A stretch of DNA of 64,000 nt from Methanocaldococcus lauensis (GTDB taxonomy: Archaea; AGJL01; Methanococci; Methanococcales; Methanocaldococcaceae). Below, one piece after another: positions 56,952-64,000 of this stretch. The DNA lies in assembly GCF_902827225.1 (NCBI RefSeq), contig NZ_LR792632.1, positions 577,030 to 641,029 of the forward strand, read 5' to 3'. Both the position numbers and the translations under genes were made by a program. The notes beneath the pieces were generated by a model. That model was not told the DNA's origin. It saw only the letters and a list, made by a program, of their open reading frames with translations, and ran no database searches. Every line of letters begins with the position of its first letter. Within the stretch, counting starts at the first letter, position 1.

Positions 56952-57542
56952 TTATGGACTACTTTTAGCATATAGAGTTCCAAAGTAATATGCATAAACC
57001 AATTGAATATAAAAGATAAATATTGAACCTAATATCCATCCTATTATTGGTATCAACATTACTATACTTACAATTATATATAAACCTATTATTATTAAAT
57101 AACAAATAACATATTCTCCAAATACGGATTTTATTCTATTAATTATTTCTCCAAATTCAAAAGCGGCTCCAAAACTATCTTTAGCAACGAAATTAGCTAT
57201 AGCCATTGGAATAATAAATCCAAATATCATTGTTAATATAAATCCAATTATCAATCCTGCTATTTTATTCAGGTATAATAACACTAACATAATGATGAAC
57301 GGAATTATTAAATATATCATTGATATTATTATACTTACCAATCCTTTTACAAATTTAGAACCAAAATTATCCCATTCTGGAAGTTTTTCTGTATTATTTA
57401 TAATTAACTTCATAGTCTCCAATGAATAACCAGTGCTTATAAAATTTACAATTGGAATAATATTTAATAAACCTCCAATGAGGACTTTTTTAGTCCAATC
57501 TTTATCATTCATAGGAAATTTTAAACCTTCCATAATGTCCAT
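56952..57542 (-). CDS. DUF4013 membrane protein
   Basis: A 196-residue protein with four or five hydrophobic segments and the N-terminal pattern LKFPMNDKDWTKKVLIGGLLNIIPIVNF typical of DUF4013, a family frequent in archaea with no known function. ATG 57542 follows GGTGAAAAT. It is monocistronic and convergent with the SAM hydrolase, 8 bp away. Confidence 0.8.
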   Translation of the reverse strand: MDIMEGLKFPMNDKDWTKKVLIGGLLNIIPIVNFISTGYSLETMKLIINNTEKLPEWDNFGSKFVKGLVSIIISMIYLIIPFIIMLVLLYLNKIAGLIIGFILTMIFGFIIPMAIANFVAKDSFGAAFEFGEIINRIKSVFGEYVICYLIIIGLYIIVSIVMLIPIIGWILGSIFIFYIQLVYAYYFGTLYAKSSP

Positions 57543-57622
57543 ATTTTCACCAATATAAATCTATTATAAGTATGTTTTTTATTAATTATATATATAGATT
57601 ATTGTAATATTGAGGTGAGATT

Positions 57623-58735
57623 ATGAAAATCAGAGGGATATGTTACAGATGTGGTGCTGAGGATGAACTTATAGATGGACTCTGTCCAATTTGCTATGCT
57701 CAAGAGCATCCACTAATTGAAGTGCCTGAAAGAGTAGAGATTGAAGTTTGTCATATGTGTGGTTCATACAAGAGGAAAATATGGCAAACTCCAAAGAGTG
57801 AAGATGCTTATGAAATATTGTATGAAATTGCATACTATGCTACAAAAGATGCTATTAAAAAGAAAAGTGTTATGGTTGATTTTGAAATATATCCTAAAAT
57901 TACCCAACTTCCTGGAGGTAAGAGAAGTAAGTTAATAATTCCTGTTCATATTGTAGCAAAGGGTAGATTACCTGGAGAAAAAGAAGACAGAACTTATGAA
58001 AAGGATATAGAGGTTCATTTACAAATGGTTCAGTGTCCAAGATGTTCGAGATTTATGTCTAATTATTACGAGGCTACATTGCAAGTTAGGGCTATGAATA
58101 GGTATCTTACTGAAGAAGAAAGAGAAGAATTAGATAATTTTGTTAGGGAAGAGTTAGCTAAAAGATTAAAAAAAGACAGAATGGCTTTTATAGCAAAGTT
58201 TATTCCTCAAAAAGAGGGTTTAGACTATCAACTTGGTTCAGTAGGGGCGGCAAGAAATGTAGCACAAAAAATTAAAGAGAGATATGGAGGAAAAATTACA
58301 GAAACCGCTACATTGGTAGGAGTAGATAGAAACACTGGAAAGGATTTATATAGAGTTACAGTCTCTGTAAGAATTCCTGAATACAAAGTAGGAGATGTCG
58401 TTGAATATAAGGATAGATATTATCAAGTAACAAGTATAACAGAAGATAAAGTATATATGAAATCTATTGACTACAGAAGAGAAAAAATTGGCTTATCTTG
58501 GCATGTGGCAGAGAAAGAAACTAAAATGGTTAAGAAAAATGAAGAGTTAGATACTGCAACTGTTATAGCCACTACGCCAAATATTATGGTTATGGACGAT
58601 AAAAATTATGAAGTTTATGAGTTTGACAACATTGGAGATATTGAAGTAAAAGAGGGTGATAAAGTTAAAATACTTAAAAAAGAAGGAGTTCCTTATTTAG
58701 TAAATAAAGTTAAGGAAGATAAAAATAAAAAGTAA
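57623..58735 (+). CDS. NMD3-like 60S/50S export-adaptor homologue
   Basis: A 370-residue archaeal NMD3. The N-terminal zinc cysteines are [19 protein letters not shown] and CHMCGSYKR, with CPRCSRF further on (about 140). The C-terminus (about 250-365) contains OB/SH3-like beta structure ([20 protein letters not shown]). Eukaryotic Nmd3 binds the large subunit for export; the archaeal role is probably in large-subunit assembly or quality control. ATG 57623 follows GAGGTGAGATT. It leads a run with an RlmI-like gene. Confidence 0.88.
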   Translation: MKIRGICYRCGAEDELIDGLCPICYAQEHPLIEVPERVEIEVCHMCGSYKRKIWQTPKSEDAYEILYEIAYYATKDAIKKKSVMVDFEIYPKITQLPGGKRSKLIIPVHIVAKGRLPGEKEDRTYEKDIEVHLQMVQCPRCSRFMSNYYEATLQVRAMNRYLTEEEREELDNFVREELAKRLKKDRMAFIAKFIPQKEGLDYQLGSVGAARNVAQKIKERYGGKITETATLVGVDRNTGKDLYRVTVSVRIPEYKVGDVVEYKDRYYQVTSITEDKVYMKSIDYRREKIGLSWHVAEKETKMVKKNEELDTATVIATTPNIMVMDDKNYEVYEFDNIGDIEVKEGDKVKILKKEGVPYLVNKVKEDKNKK

Positions 58736-58753
58736 GATAATAAGGTGAATTAA

Positions 58754-59923
58754 ATGATTAAATTAGAAATTGACAAAAGGGCATACAACTCTATAACAAA
58801 AAATTTTTCAAAATTGGTATATACTAAGGCAATAAAAAATTTGGAAGATTTGCCTAAAAAGGAAGAAATTGTTACTCTAACATATAATGGAAAATTTGTT
58901 GCCAAGGCATTATATAATCCAAAATCAGTAATATTAAAAGTTTTAACTACTGAAAATGAGGATATTGATTACAATTTTTTTTATAAAAGAATATTAAAGG
59001 CAAAAATTTATAGAGAGGAAATTTTAAATTACAAAGATACTTACAGATGGATTTACGCTGAAGGAGATAATTTACCAACAATAATATTTGACAAATATAA
59101 TAATATAGGGGCTATGCAGTTAATGTCAAAACTTATTGAGAAGGAGTATTTAAAGGATATTATTGACATTTTATTTGAATTATCTGACTTAGAAACAGTA
59201 TATGTGAAAAGAGGAAAAAAAGGAGAAAAAATTAAAGATAAAATTTTTGGAGAAAAGAAAAAATATGAAACTATTATTAAAGAAGGGGAGGCAAAATTTA
59301 AAGTGAATTTAAAAGGGCATAAAACAGGTTTTTTCTTAGACCAAAGAGAGAATAGATTGGCTATAGAGAAATTTGTAAAAGAGGGGGATAGGGTTTTAGA
59401 TGTCTGTTGCTATACTGGAGGATTTTCAGTCCATTGTGCTATTAAAGGAGCAGAGGTTGTAGGAGTAGATTTATCTAAAAAGGCGTTAAAAGTTGCTGAG
59501 GAAAATATGGAATTAAATAATATTCCTAAGGAGAAATACACTTTTATAGAAGGAAATGCATTTAAAGTTTTAGAGGAGTTTATAGAGGATGGAGAGAAAT
59601 TTGATATTGTTATTTTAGACCCTCCCGCATTTACACAAACTGAAAAAGATATAAAAAATGCTTTAAGGGCTTATTCAACATTAAACTACTTAGGAATAAA
59701 TCTGTGTAAAAGAATATTTGTTACCTGTTCATGTTCTCATCACATAGACAGAGAGTTGTTTAAAAGAACAGTTATATCATCTGCATTTAGAGCAAAAAAG
59801 GAATTAATAATGATTGATTATAAAGGACAATCTCCAGACCATCCAATATCAATAGGAAACAAAAATCTTGAGTATTTAAAATGTATATTTTTTTATGTTA
59901 ATCAATATGGTGAGATAAAATGA
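58754..59923 (+). CDS. RlmI-like class I SAM methyltransferase
   Basis: A 389-residue PUA-plus-methyltransferase protein (COG1092). The PUA-like part is residues 1-80; the SAM site is [27 protein letters not shown]-type (about 213-238), the catalytic region [12 protein letters not shown], and the C-terminal FVTCSCSHH carries the Cys expected for m5C enzymes. Bacterial RlmI makes m5C1962 in 23S rRNA; the archaeal target is not proven. It overlaps the next gene by 4 bp (ATGA). Confidence 0.88.
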   Translation: MIKLEIDKRAYNSITKNFSKLVYTKAIKNLEDLPKKEEIVTLTYNGKFVAKALYNPKSVILKVLTTENEDIDYNFFYKRILKAKIYREEILNYKDTYRWIYAEGDNLPTIIFDKYNNIGAMQLMSKLIEKEYLKDIIDILFELSDLETVYVKRGKKGEKIKDKIFGEKKKYETIIKEGEAKFKVNLKGHKTGFFLDQRENRLAIEKFVKEGDRVLDVCCYTGGFSVHCAIKGAEVVGVDLSKKALKVAEENMELNNIPKEKYTFIEGNAFKVLEEFIEDGEKFDIVILDPPAFTQTEKDIKNALRAYSTLNYLGINLCKRIFVTCSCSHHIDRELFKRTVISSAFRAKKELIMIDYKGQSPDHPISIGNKNLEYLKCIFFYVNQYGEIK

Positions 59924-60870
59924 TATTAAGGCATAGACGACCAAATTTATATGGACTAATGAAAAAAGAAGGAGATAAAGAAGAAGTTGAGATAATTATA
60001 AATGAACTTTTAAATAATGACTATAAAATAATATTTCTACCCTCTGGAAGTTCAGCAGTATTTCTATCAATGTGGATAGCAAAATCTTATAGTAACGAAC
60101 TTTTGATTCCAGATATGGGAGGATGGTATGGATTTTTAAAATTTCCAAAAATTTTAGATATTAAAACTAAAGAAATAAAAACTAATTTAGGAATTATAGA
60201 TATAAAAAATTTAGAAGAAGTAAATAATAAATCATCAATAATTTTAACATCTTTAGCAGGTTATTTAGCCCCTCAACCATTGAAAGACATAAAAAAAGTA
60301 TGTGAAGAAAAAGAAATTCTATTTATTGAAGATATATCTGGCAAAATTGGAGGAGATTGTGGCTATGGAGATATAATTGTATGCTCAACAGGTAGTCCAA
60401 AAATATTGAACTGTGAGTATGGTGGATTTTTAGGAATAAGTTATGAAGTTGAGGAAAAATTAAAAGATATTTTAAATGAAATTAAATTAATCTATAGAAC
60501 ATATAAAACTATAAACTATTTTGGTCTTTTAAAAGAAGAATTATTAAATGCTAAAAAAACTTATAAAAAGTATGTTGAAGTTAATAAAATAATTAAAAAA
60601 AATCTTAAGAATGCTTATTTTAAAGAATACGAAGGAATTTCTACATTTATTGAATGTGAAAATCCAAAAGCTATTTCTAAGGAAATTAACAGCCTAATAA
60701 AATTAGATAATAGGAAGTCAATAACAACTATATGCCCAAATTATGACAGAATTTTAAAAAAAGGAATAGTATTTGAAACAAAAAAAATTGAAATTTCAGA
60801 GTTAAACAGTGAAACTATATATGAAATTGTTGATATATTAAATTCTATTTTAGATAAGATTAAATCATAG
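59920..60870 (+). CDS. Putative PLP-dependent, fold type I protein of unknown function
   Basis: A 316-residue protein resembling DegT/aminotransferase-type PLP enzymes: [19 protein letters not shown] (phosphate-binding loop), [18 protein letters not shown] (Asp for the pyridine nitrogen) and [19 protein letters not shown], whose Lys would be the Schiff base lysine. It is somewhat short for the fold, and the C-terminal domain is small. The reaction is unknown. It is translationally coupled to the RlmI-like gene and converges on the roadblock gene with an 11-bp overlap. Confidence 0.65.
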   Translation: MILRHRRPNLYGLMKKEGDKEEVEIIINELLNNDYKIIFLPSGSSAVFLSMWIAKSYSNELLIPDMGGWYGFLKFPKILDIKTKEIKTNLGIIDIKNLEEVNNKSSIILTSLAGYLAPQPLKDIKKVCEEKEILFIEDISGKIGGDCGYGDIIVCSTGSPKILNCEYGGFLGISYEVEEKLKDILNEIKLIYRTYKTINYFGLLKEELLNAKKTYKKYVEVNKIIKKNLKNAYFKEYEGISTFIECENPKAISKEINSLIKLDNRKSITTICPNYDRILKKGIVFETKKIEISELNSETIYEIVDILNSILDKIKS

Positions 60871-61204
60871 CCTTTATCTTTTCAGCGGCTCTTTTCATGT
60901 TAATTCTAATTAAACCTAAATTAACTTTTGCATCTGTTAAAACGACTAAAATCCCCTCTCCTGCATCAATCATTAAAATTTTTCCATGCTCTCCTTCAAC
61001 CATTGCCTGCTCTAAATTACCCATCCCTATTTCTGATATTGTTCTTTCAGAAGCCCCAAATGCCGCAGATGCCATAGCCCCTACAAGTTCAGCATCGACA
61101 TTTCCTGGCAATTGTGAGGCTATAACTAAACCATCTTTTCCTACAACCATTGAACCTTTAATCCCTTCTGTCTTATTTAATTCTACTAATACTCTATCTA
61201 TCAT
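60860..61204 (-). CDS. Roadblock/LC7 domain protein
   Basis: A 114-residue single-domain roadblock protein ([40 protein letters not shown]-like strand pattern, [20 protein letters not shown]). These homodimerise and bind small Ras-like GTPases in bacteria and archaea; no GTPase gene is adjacent. ATG 61204 is chosen since GGGTGA lies just upstream; GTG 61213 is part of that site. Confidence 0.88.
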   Translation of the reverse strand: MIDRVLVELNKTEGIKGSMVVGKDGLVIASQLPGNVDAELVGAMASAAFGASERTISEIGMGNLEQAMVEGEHGKILMIDAGEGILVVLTDAKVNLGLIRINMKRAAEKIKAMI

Positions 61205-61353
61205 TTTTTTCACCCATGAGTTATTTGCTTTACTTTTATAAATAGTAATATATAAACTTAACTTTTAGCATAAGGTTTAAAAATAATTAAAACTTAATAT
61301 TTAGAATTATGAAATTTATGTCAAAATTTATATTAATAATATTTAACAAAATT

Positions 61354-62382
61354 TTAATATTCAAATAGTCTTTTTCTACTTCTTTTTATTGCTCCTTCAG
61401 AAGCTTTTTCTCCCATTAATGTTTTTAATTCTTTAACTAAAGACTGTGCTGCTACAAGAGTTGTAGGCTTTATTTCAGCATTTTCACTTTCTTTTCTTAA
61501 TGATTCACCTAAGTTTCTAAGTATTTCTAAAGCTATATCTAAATCCTTCTGTTCGTCACACAATTTCATTGATATAGCACTATTTATCAATAATTCTGGA
61601 TTTAATGCTTTTAATAGACCTTCAATTCCTGAAGTTTCAACGATTGACGACATACATTGTAATGTCATAATTACTTGATGTTCTATCATTTTCTTAGGGG
61701 CATTTATAATTTTTCTACCAACAGTATAGTAATCTAATACACCCCCTAAAGCTACAGCAGTAACTAATGAACCCATATCTGCTACAACTGAAGATACATC
61801 TGCAGGAACTACATAAGGTTTTTTATTAACACTCTTAGTAAGTTCTACAAGTTTATTTATTTGTTCATCGGTTGCTAATTCTTCGCCATCAAGAGTCTTA
61901 CTACTAATTACATAATGTTTATGTTGAGGAGTCCCTGGAACACTTGCAGGGTGCATTGAACTAATTCCTACATCCTTTCTATTAAATCTTAATTCTCGTT
62001 CTAATGATAGATATAAAACTATTGGTGAAACAGTGCAAGTATTACATATAACAGCATTTTTAGGGACATGTTCAATTATATTCTTAACAATATTAAAAGT
62101 TATTTTACCGAATGGAGTGAATAAAATATGGACTTCTCCATGCTTTGCCGCTTCTATATCATCAGTAACAACTTTAACTCCTGCATCTTCAACCTTTTTC
62201 CATAAATCGTCACTCATTATATTTTTATTTGGTTCTGCTAAAACTACATCATGTCCTGCCTCAGCAAATTCCATCGCCATTCTTGAGCCTCCATAAGGAG
62301 GCTCTCCCCCAAATTTTTCTGGCAAATTTAACTGTTCTATATACAACTTCTGATTTCCAGCCCCATATACTGATACTTTCAT
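61354..62382 (-). CDS. Hmd paralogue (HmdII type), [Fe]-hydrogenase-related protein
   Basis: A 342-residue homologue of the H2-forming methylene-H4MPT dehydrogenase. It has the Rossmann start SVYGAGNQKLYIEQLNLPEK, lacks the usual Hmd N-terminus, and has NAVICNTCTVSP, where C116 aligns with the Fe-ligand Cys176 of Hmd, and SSMHPASVPGTPQHKHY in place of HPGCVPE. HmdII binds the FeGP cofactor but has little or no hydrogenase activity; roles in sensing or regulation have been proposed. ATG 62382 follows AAAGAGGTTGAGAAT. The minus-strand TATA is near 62440. Confidence 0.85.
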   Translation of the reverse strand: MKVSVYGAGNQKLYIEQLNLPEKFGGEPPYGGSRMAMEFAEAGHDVVLAEPNKNIMSDDLWKKVEDAGVKVVTDDIEAAKHGEVHILFTPFGKITFNIVKNIIEHVPKNAVICNTCTVSPIVLYLSLERELRFNRKDVGISSMHPASVPGTPQHKHYVISSKTLDGEELATDEQINKLVELTKSVNKKPYVVPADVSSVVADMGSLVTAVALGGVLDYYTVGRKIINAPKKMIEHQVIMTLQCMSSIVETSGIEGLLKALNPELLINSAISMKLCDEQKDLDIALEILRNLGESLRKESENAEIKPTTLVAAQSLVKELKTLMGEKASEGAIKRSRKRLFEY

Positions 62383-62457
62383 ATTCTCAACCTCTTTACA
62401 TCACAAAAAATTTAATTATATATTTATTTTGTGTATCTTACCTTTATATAATTTTCG

Positions 62458-62490
62458 ACTTATTATTACTTATTATTACTTATTATTAGT
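62458..62490. repeat. Short 10-bp direct repeat upstream of the Hmd paralogue
   Basis: ACTTATTATT is repeated three times head to tail (62458-62487, continuing TAGTATGATAAT). It lies just upstream of the likely TATA of the Hmd paralogue, where an activator could bind, but simple-sequence slippage is equally likely. Confidence 0.4.
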
Positions 62491-62549
62491 ATGATAATAT
62501 CACAATCAGAACTTACCATAAAATAGATATTAACTAAAAAAATATATAT

Positions 62550-62567
62550 ACTTTACATATGTAAAGT
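62550..62567. promoter_or_regulatory. Perfect 18-bp palindrome between FIST and Hmd-paralogue genes
   Basis: ACTTTACATATGTAAAGT is a perfect palindrome with A/T-rich flanks, 72 bp after the FIST stop and about 170 bp before the Hmd-paralogue start. It could be an operator for a dimeric regulator of the downstream gene. It is too A/T-rich for a good terminator. Confidence 0.4.
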
Positions 62568-62638
62568 TCCTAATAACTCATAATAAAATATTATTTAACT
62601 ATTCTTATAAAATAAAAATTAAAAAAAGATTTATCGAT

Positions 62639-63874
62639 TTATTGAGATATAGTTTCATTTCCAATTACTAAAATAGTTGATGTCTGATTGTAATGTCCAA
62701 TTGAACCTCCCAATGTTGTCCCCTGTTCCCCATAGGTATTAAATCCAATTACTGGAACATCTCCAATAACTTCCTTTATTATATCAAGGTCGTTATTATT
62801 TAATCTCTCATTCAATAGATGTCTCAATATACAGTTGAATATTATAATTGCCCCTATCCTTTTTGGAGAACCTGCATTAATTATGGCATTATTTAATGCC
62901 TTTTTAAATGCCTCAATAGCGTATTCTCTATTTGTATCCATTACCGTTAAATACTGCCCTTCATTAACCTCAGAATAGAATGTAATACTTCCATCGTCAT
63001 TGGCTTTCATAGCACTTTTTATTGTATATTCTCCAAAGACATCTGAGGATTTAACTCCCATAGGTTTTTGAGCAAATATTTCTGGTGTAAGTTCATCCAC
63101 TTCAAGAAGTTCTTTCATAACCTCAACTGCTGGTCTATGGTTGAGTTCATAAACAGTTCTACCCTCTGATTTTGTAATAATTGCACCTTTTTTCGTTGGG
63201 AAATATGGATGGCTATAACCTACTCCAATTTTTAATGCACTACTTAATGTAGCAACGATTCCTGTATTTGAATATACACCATTGGCAAACTGAAAAGTTT
63301 TCTCAAATTTTAAATCATCCCCTGTGGAACCTCCTACAATAGGAACATTACATCCTACTTCTGAAACTATCCCTCTTAAAAACTCCTCCTCTTTACCAGA
63401 CAAACCATCTGGAATTACTATATTTACAAAAGGTTTCATTCTAATGATGTCTGTACTTTTTTTATTCATAAAAGCAACTGATATTATGGCAGATGCTGTT
63501 GGATTATTTTTTAAAGAAGCATATGCATTATGTATTGCCTCTTTACCACTCTCAAAAGGTTTTTCAGATAAATTTTTTCCAACTCCTACTCCAACCTTTA
63601 AATAGGGACTCTTTAATGTCATAACTGCAACTGTGTTGGTTGTAGGTTTTTCCCTTATATTGGTAATTTCTCCAGCAGTAGTTCCTCCAATTATCGCTGA
63701 ATTACCAACTTCCTCCTTAATTGCATTATAAACTTCCTCTGGATTTAAATTAGAGGAAGAAAAAACTATTGTTAAATCCGGATTACCCCCAGTTTTCTCT
63801 AATGCCATTTTTATTGCCTCTTTTGGGTCTTCCGAATGCCCTACTCCTACTTTTAATACATCTTTAATTGCCAT
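62639..63874 (-). CDS. FIST-domain sensor protein
   Basis: A 411-residue protein with FIST_N (about 30-225: LTIVFSSSNLNPEEVYNAIK, IIGGTTAGEI, VGGSTGDDLKFEKTFQF) and FIST_C (about 235-400: IGVGYSHPYFPTKKGAIITK, PVIGFNTYGEQGT). FIST is a predicted small-ligand, perhaps amino-acid, sensory domain. No output domain is fused, so it must act through a partner or as an enzyme. ATG 63874 follows TAGGAGGGAAATT. Confidence 0.87.
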   Translation of the reverse strand: MAIKDVLKVGVGHSEDPKEAIKMALEKTGGNPDLTIVFSSSNLNPEEVYNAIKEEVGNSAIIGGTTAGEITNIREKPTTNTVAVMTLKSPYLKVGVGVGKNLSEKPFESGKEAIHNAYASLKNNPTASAIISVAFMNKKSTDIIRMKPFVNIVIPDGLSGKEEEFLRGIVSEVGCNVPIVGGSTGDDLKFEKTFQFANGVYSNTGIVATLSSALKIGVGYSHPYFPTKKGAIITKSEGRTVYELNHRPAVEVMKELLEVDELTPEIFAQKPMGVKSSDVFGEYTIKSAMKANDDGSITFYSEVNEGQYLTVMDTNREYAIEAFKKALNNAIINAGSPKRIGAIIIFNCILRHLLNERLNNNDLDIIKEVIGDVPVIGFNTYGEQGTTLGGSIGHYNQTSTILVIGNETISQ

Positions 63875-63910
63875 AATTTCCCTCCTAATTATAGATTTTA
63901 TTCAATATAT

Positions 63911-64000
63911 TTTTAGGTATTTAGTTATATTTATATTTTTAGGTATTTAGTTATATTTATATTTTTAGGTATTTAGTTATATTTATATTTTTAGGTATTT
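63911..64000. repeat. 26-bp tandem repeat running off the window end
   Basis: The unit TTTTAGGTATTTAGTTATAT + TTATAT recurs with a 26-bp period starting at 63911, 63937, 63963 and 63989 without change, and continues past the window. It lies upstream of the FIST gene. Each unit contains a TATA-like TTATATTTATA. It may affect FIST expression or simply be an unstable simple array. Confidence 0.9.

Overview
The window looks like chromosomal DNA of a hyperthermophilic hydrogenotrophic methanogen of the Methanocaldococcales, close to Methanocaldococcus jannaschii. The basis is strong A+T richness with GC-rich islands at RNA genes, archaeal TATA boxes, GGTGA-type ribosome binding sites, an Eha membrane hydrogenase operon, an Hmd paralogue, methanogenesis marker 5, class I LysRS, a Kae1-Bud32 fusion, Topo VI A, and CRISPR arrays with long duplicated leaders. 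Gene order matches M. jannaschii in blocks as I recall it, but the blocks are joined differently. I cannot name the species.

Left part (1-11.2 kb): the start of the eha operon (ehaA-ehaG, minus strand) behind an HTH regulator; ZPR1 and UspA genes with a C/D box guide RNA between them; geranylgeranyl reductase with its ferredoxin; a histone-deacetylase-like hydrolase; korB/korC; a VapBC-like pair; lysS. Next comes CRISPR array 1 (11.36-12.88 kb, 20 standard repeats) with its leader at the high-coordinate end.

Middle (13.3-22.9 kb): scpA, a UbiD-family decarboxylase, initiator tRNA-Met, a probable H/ACA guide RNA, a degenerate SelB-like factor, a DUF389 membrane protein, tRNA-Ser(UGA), top6A, then ftsZ-secE-spt5-rpl11 and a DedA-PAP2 fusion.

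CRISPR core (23-34.7 kb): a full type I-D system with cas6, divergent csa3, cas10d (with an internal start likely to make Cas11d), csc2, csc1, cas3', cas4, cas1, and a convergent cas2 sharing stop-codon bases with cas1. It is followed by array 2 (19 standard repeats). Both arrays read on the minus strand, have homologous leaders of about 365 bp, and end distally in the same 69-bp GC-rich hairpin element set between degenerate repeats. Array 1 repeats carry G (once T, C or A) and array 2 repeats carry A (once C) at the first plus-strand position.

Right part (34.8-64 kb): kae1-bud32; a GC-rich structured region without a gene; marker-5 genes; an M. jannaschii MJ0406-MJ0421-like block (nucleoside kinase, nadA, mptD, a secreted repeat protein, a MinD-like ATPase, hisF, an ABC transporter, RNA ligase, zinc-ribbon and PHP proteins, two O-antigen-polymerase-like membrane proteins, a THUMP/SPOUT protein); leuC; dcd; SAM hydrolase; nmd3; an RlmI-like methyltransferase; a PLP-fold protein; roadblock; an Hmd paralogue; a FIST protein; and a 26-bp tandem repeat running off the end.

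The least explained signals are the shared array-end element, a leader inverted repeat whose arms co-vary between the two arrays, and the structured 36.5-36.8 kb gap. Start codons were chosen by ribosome-binding-site spacing and often differ from the longest reading frame.
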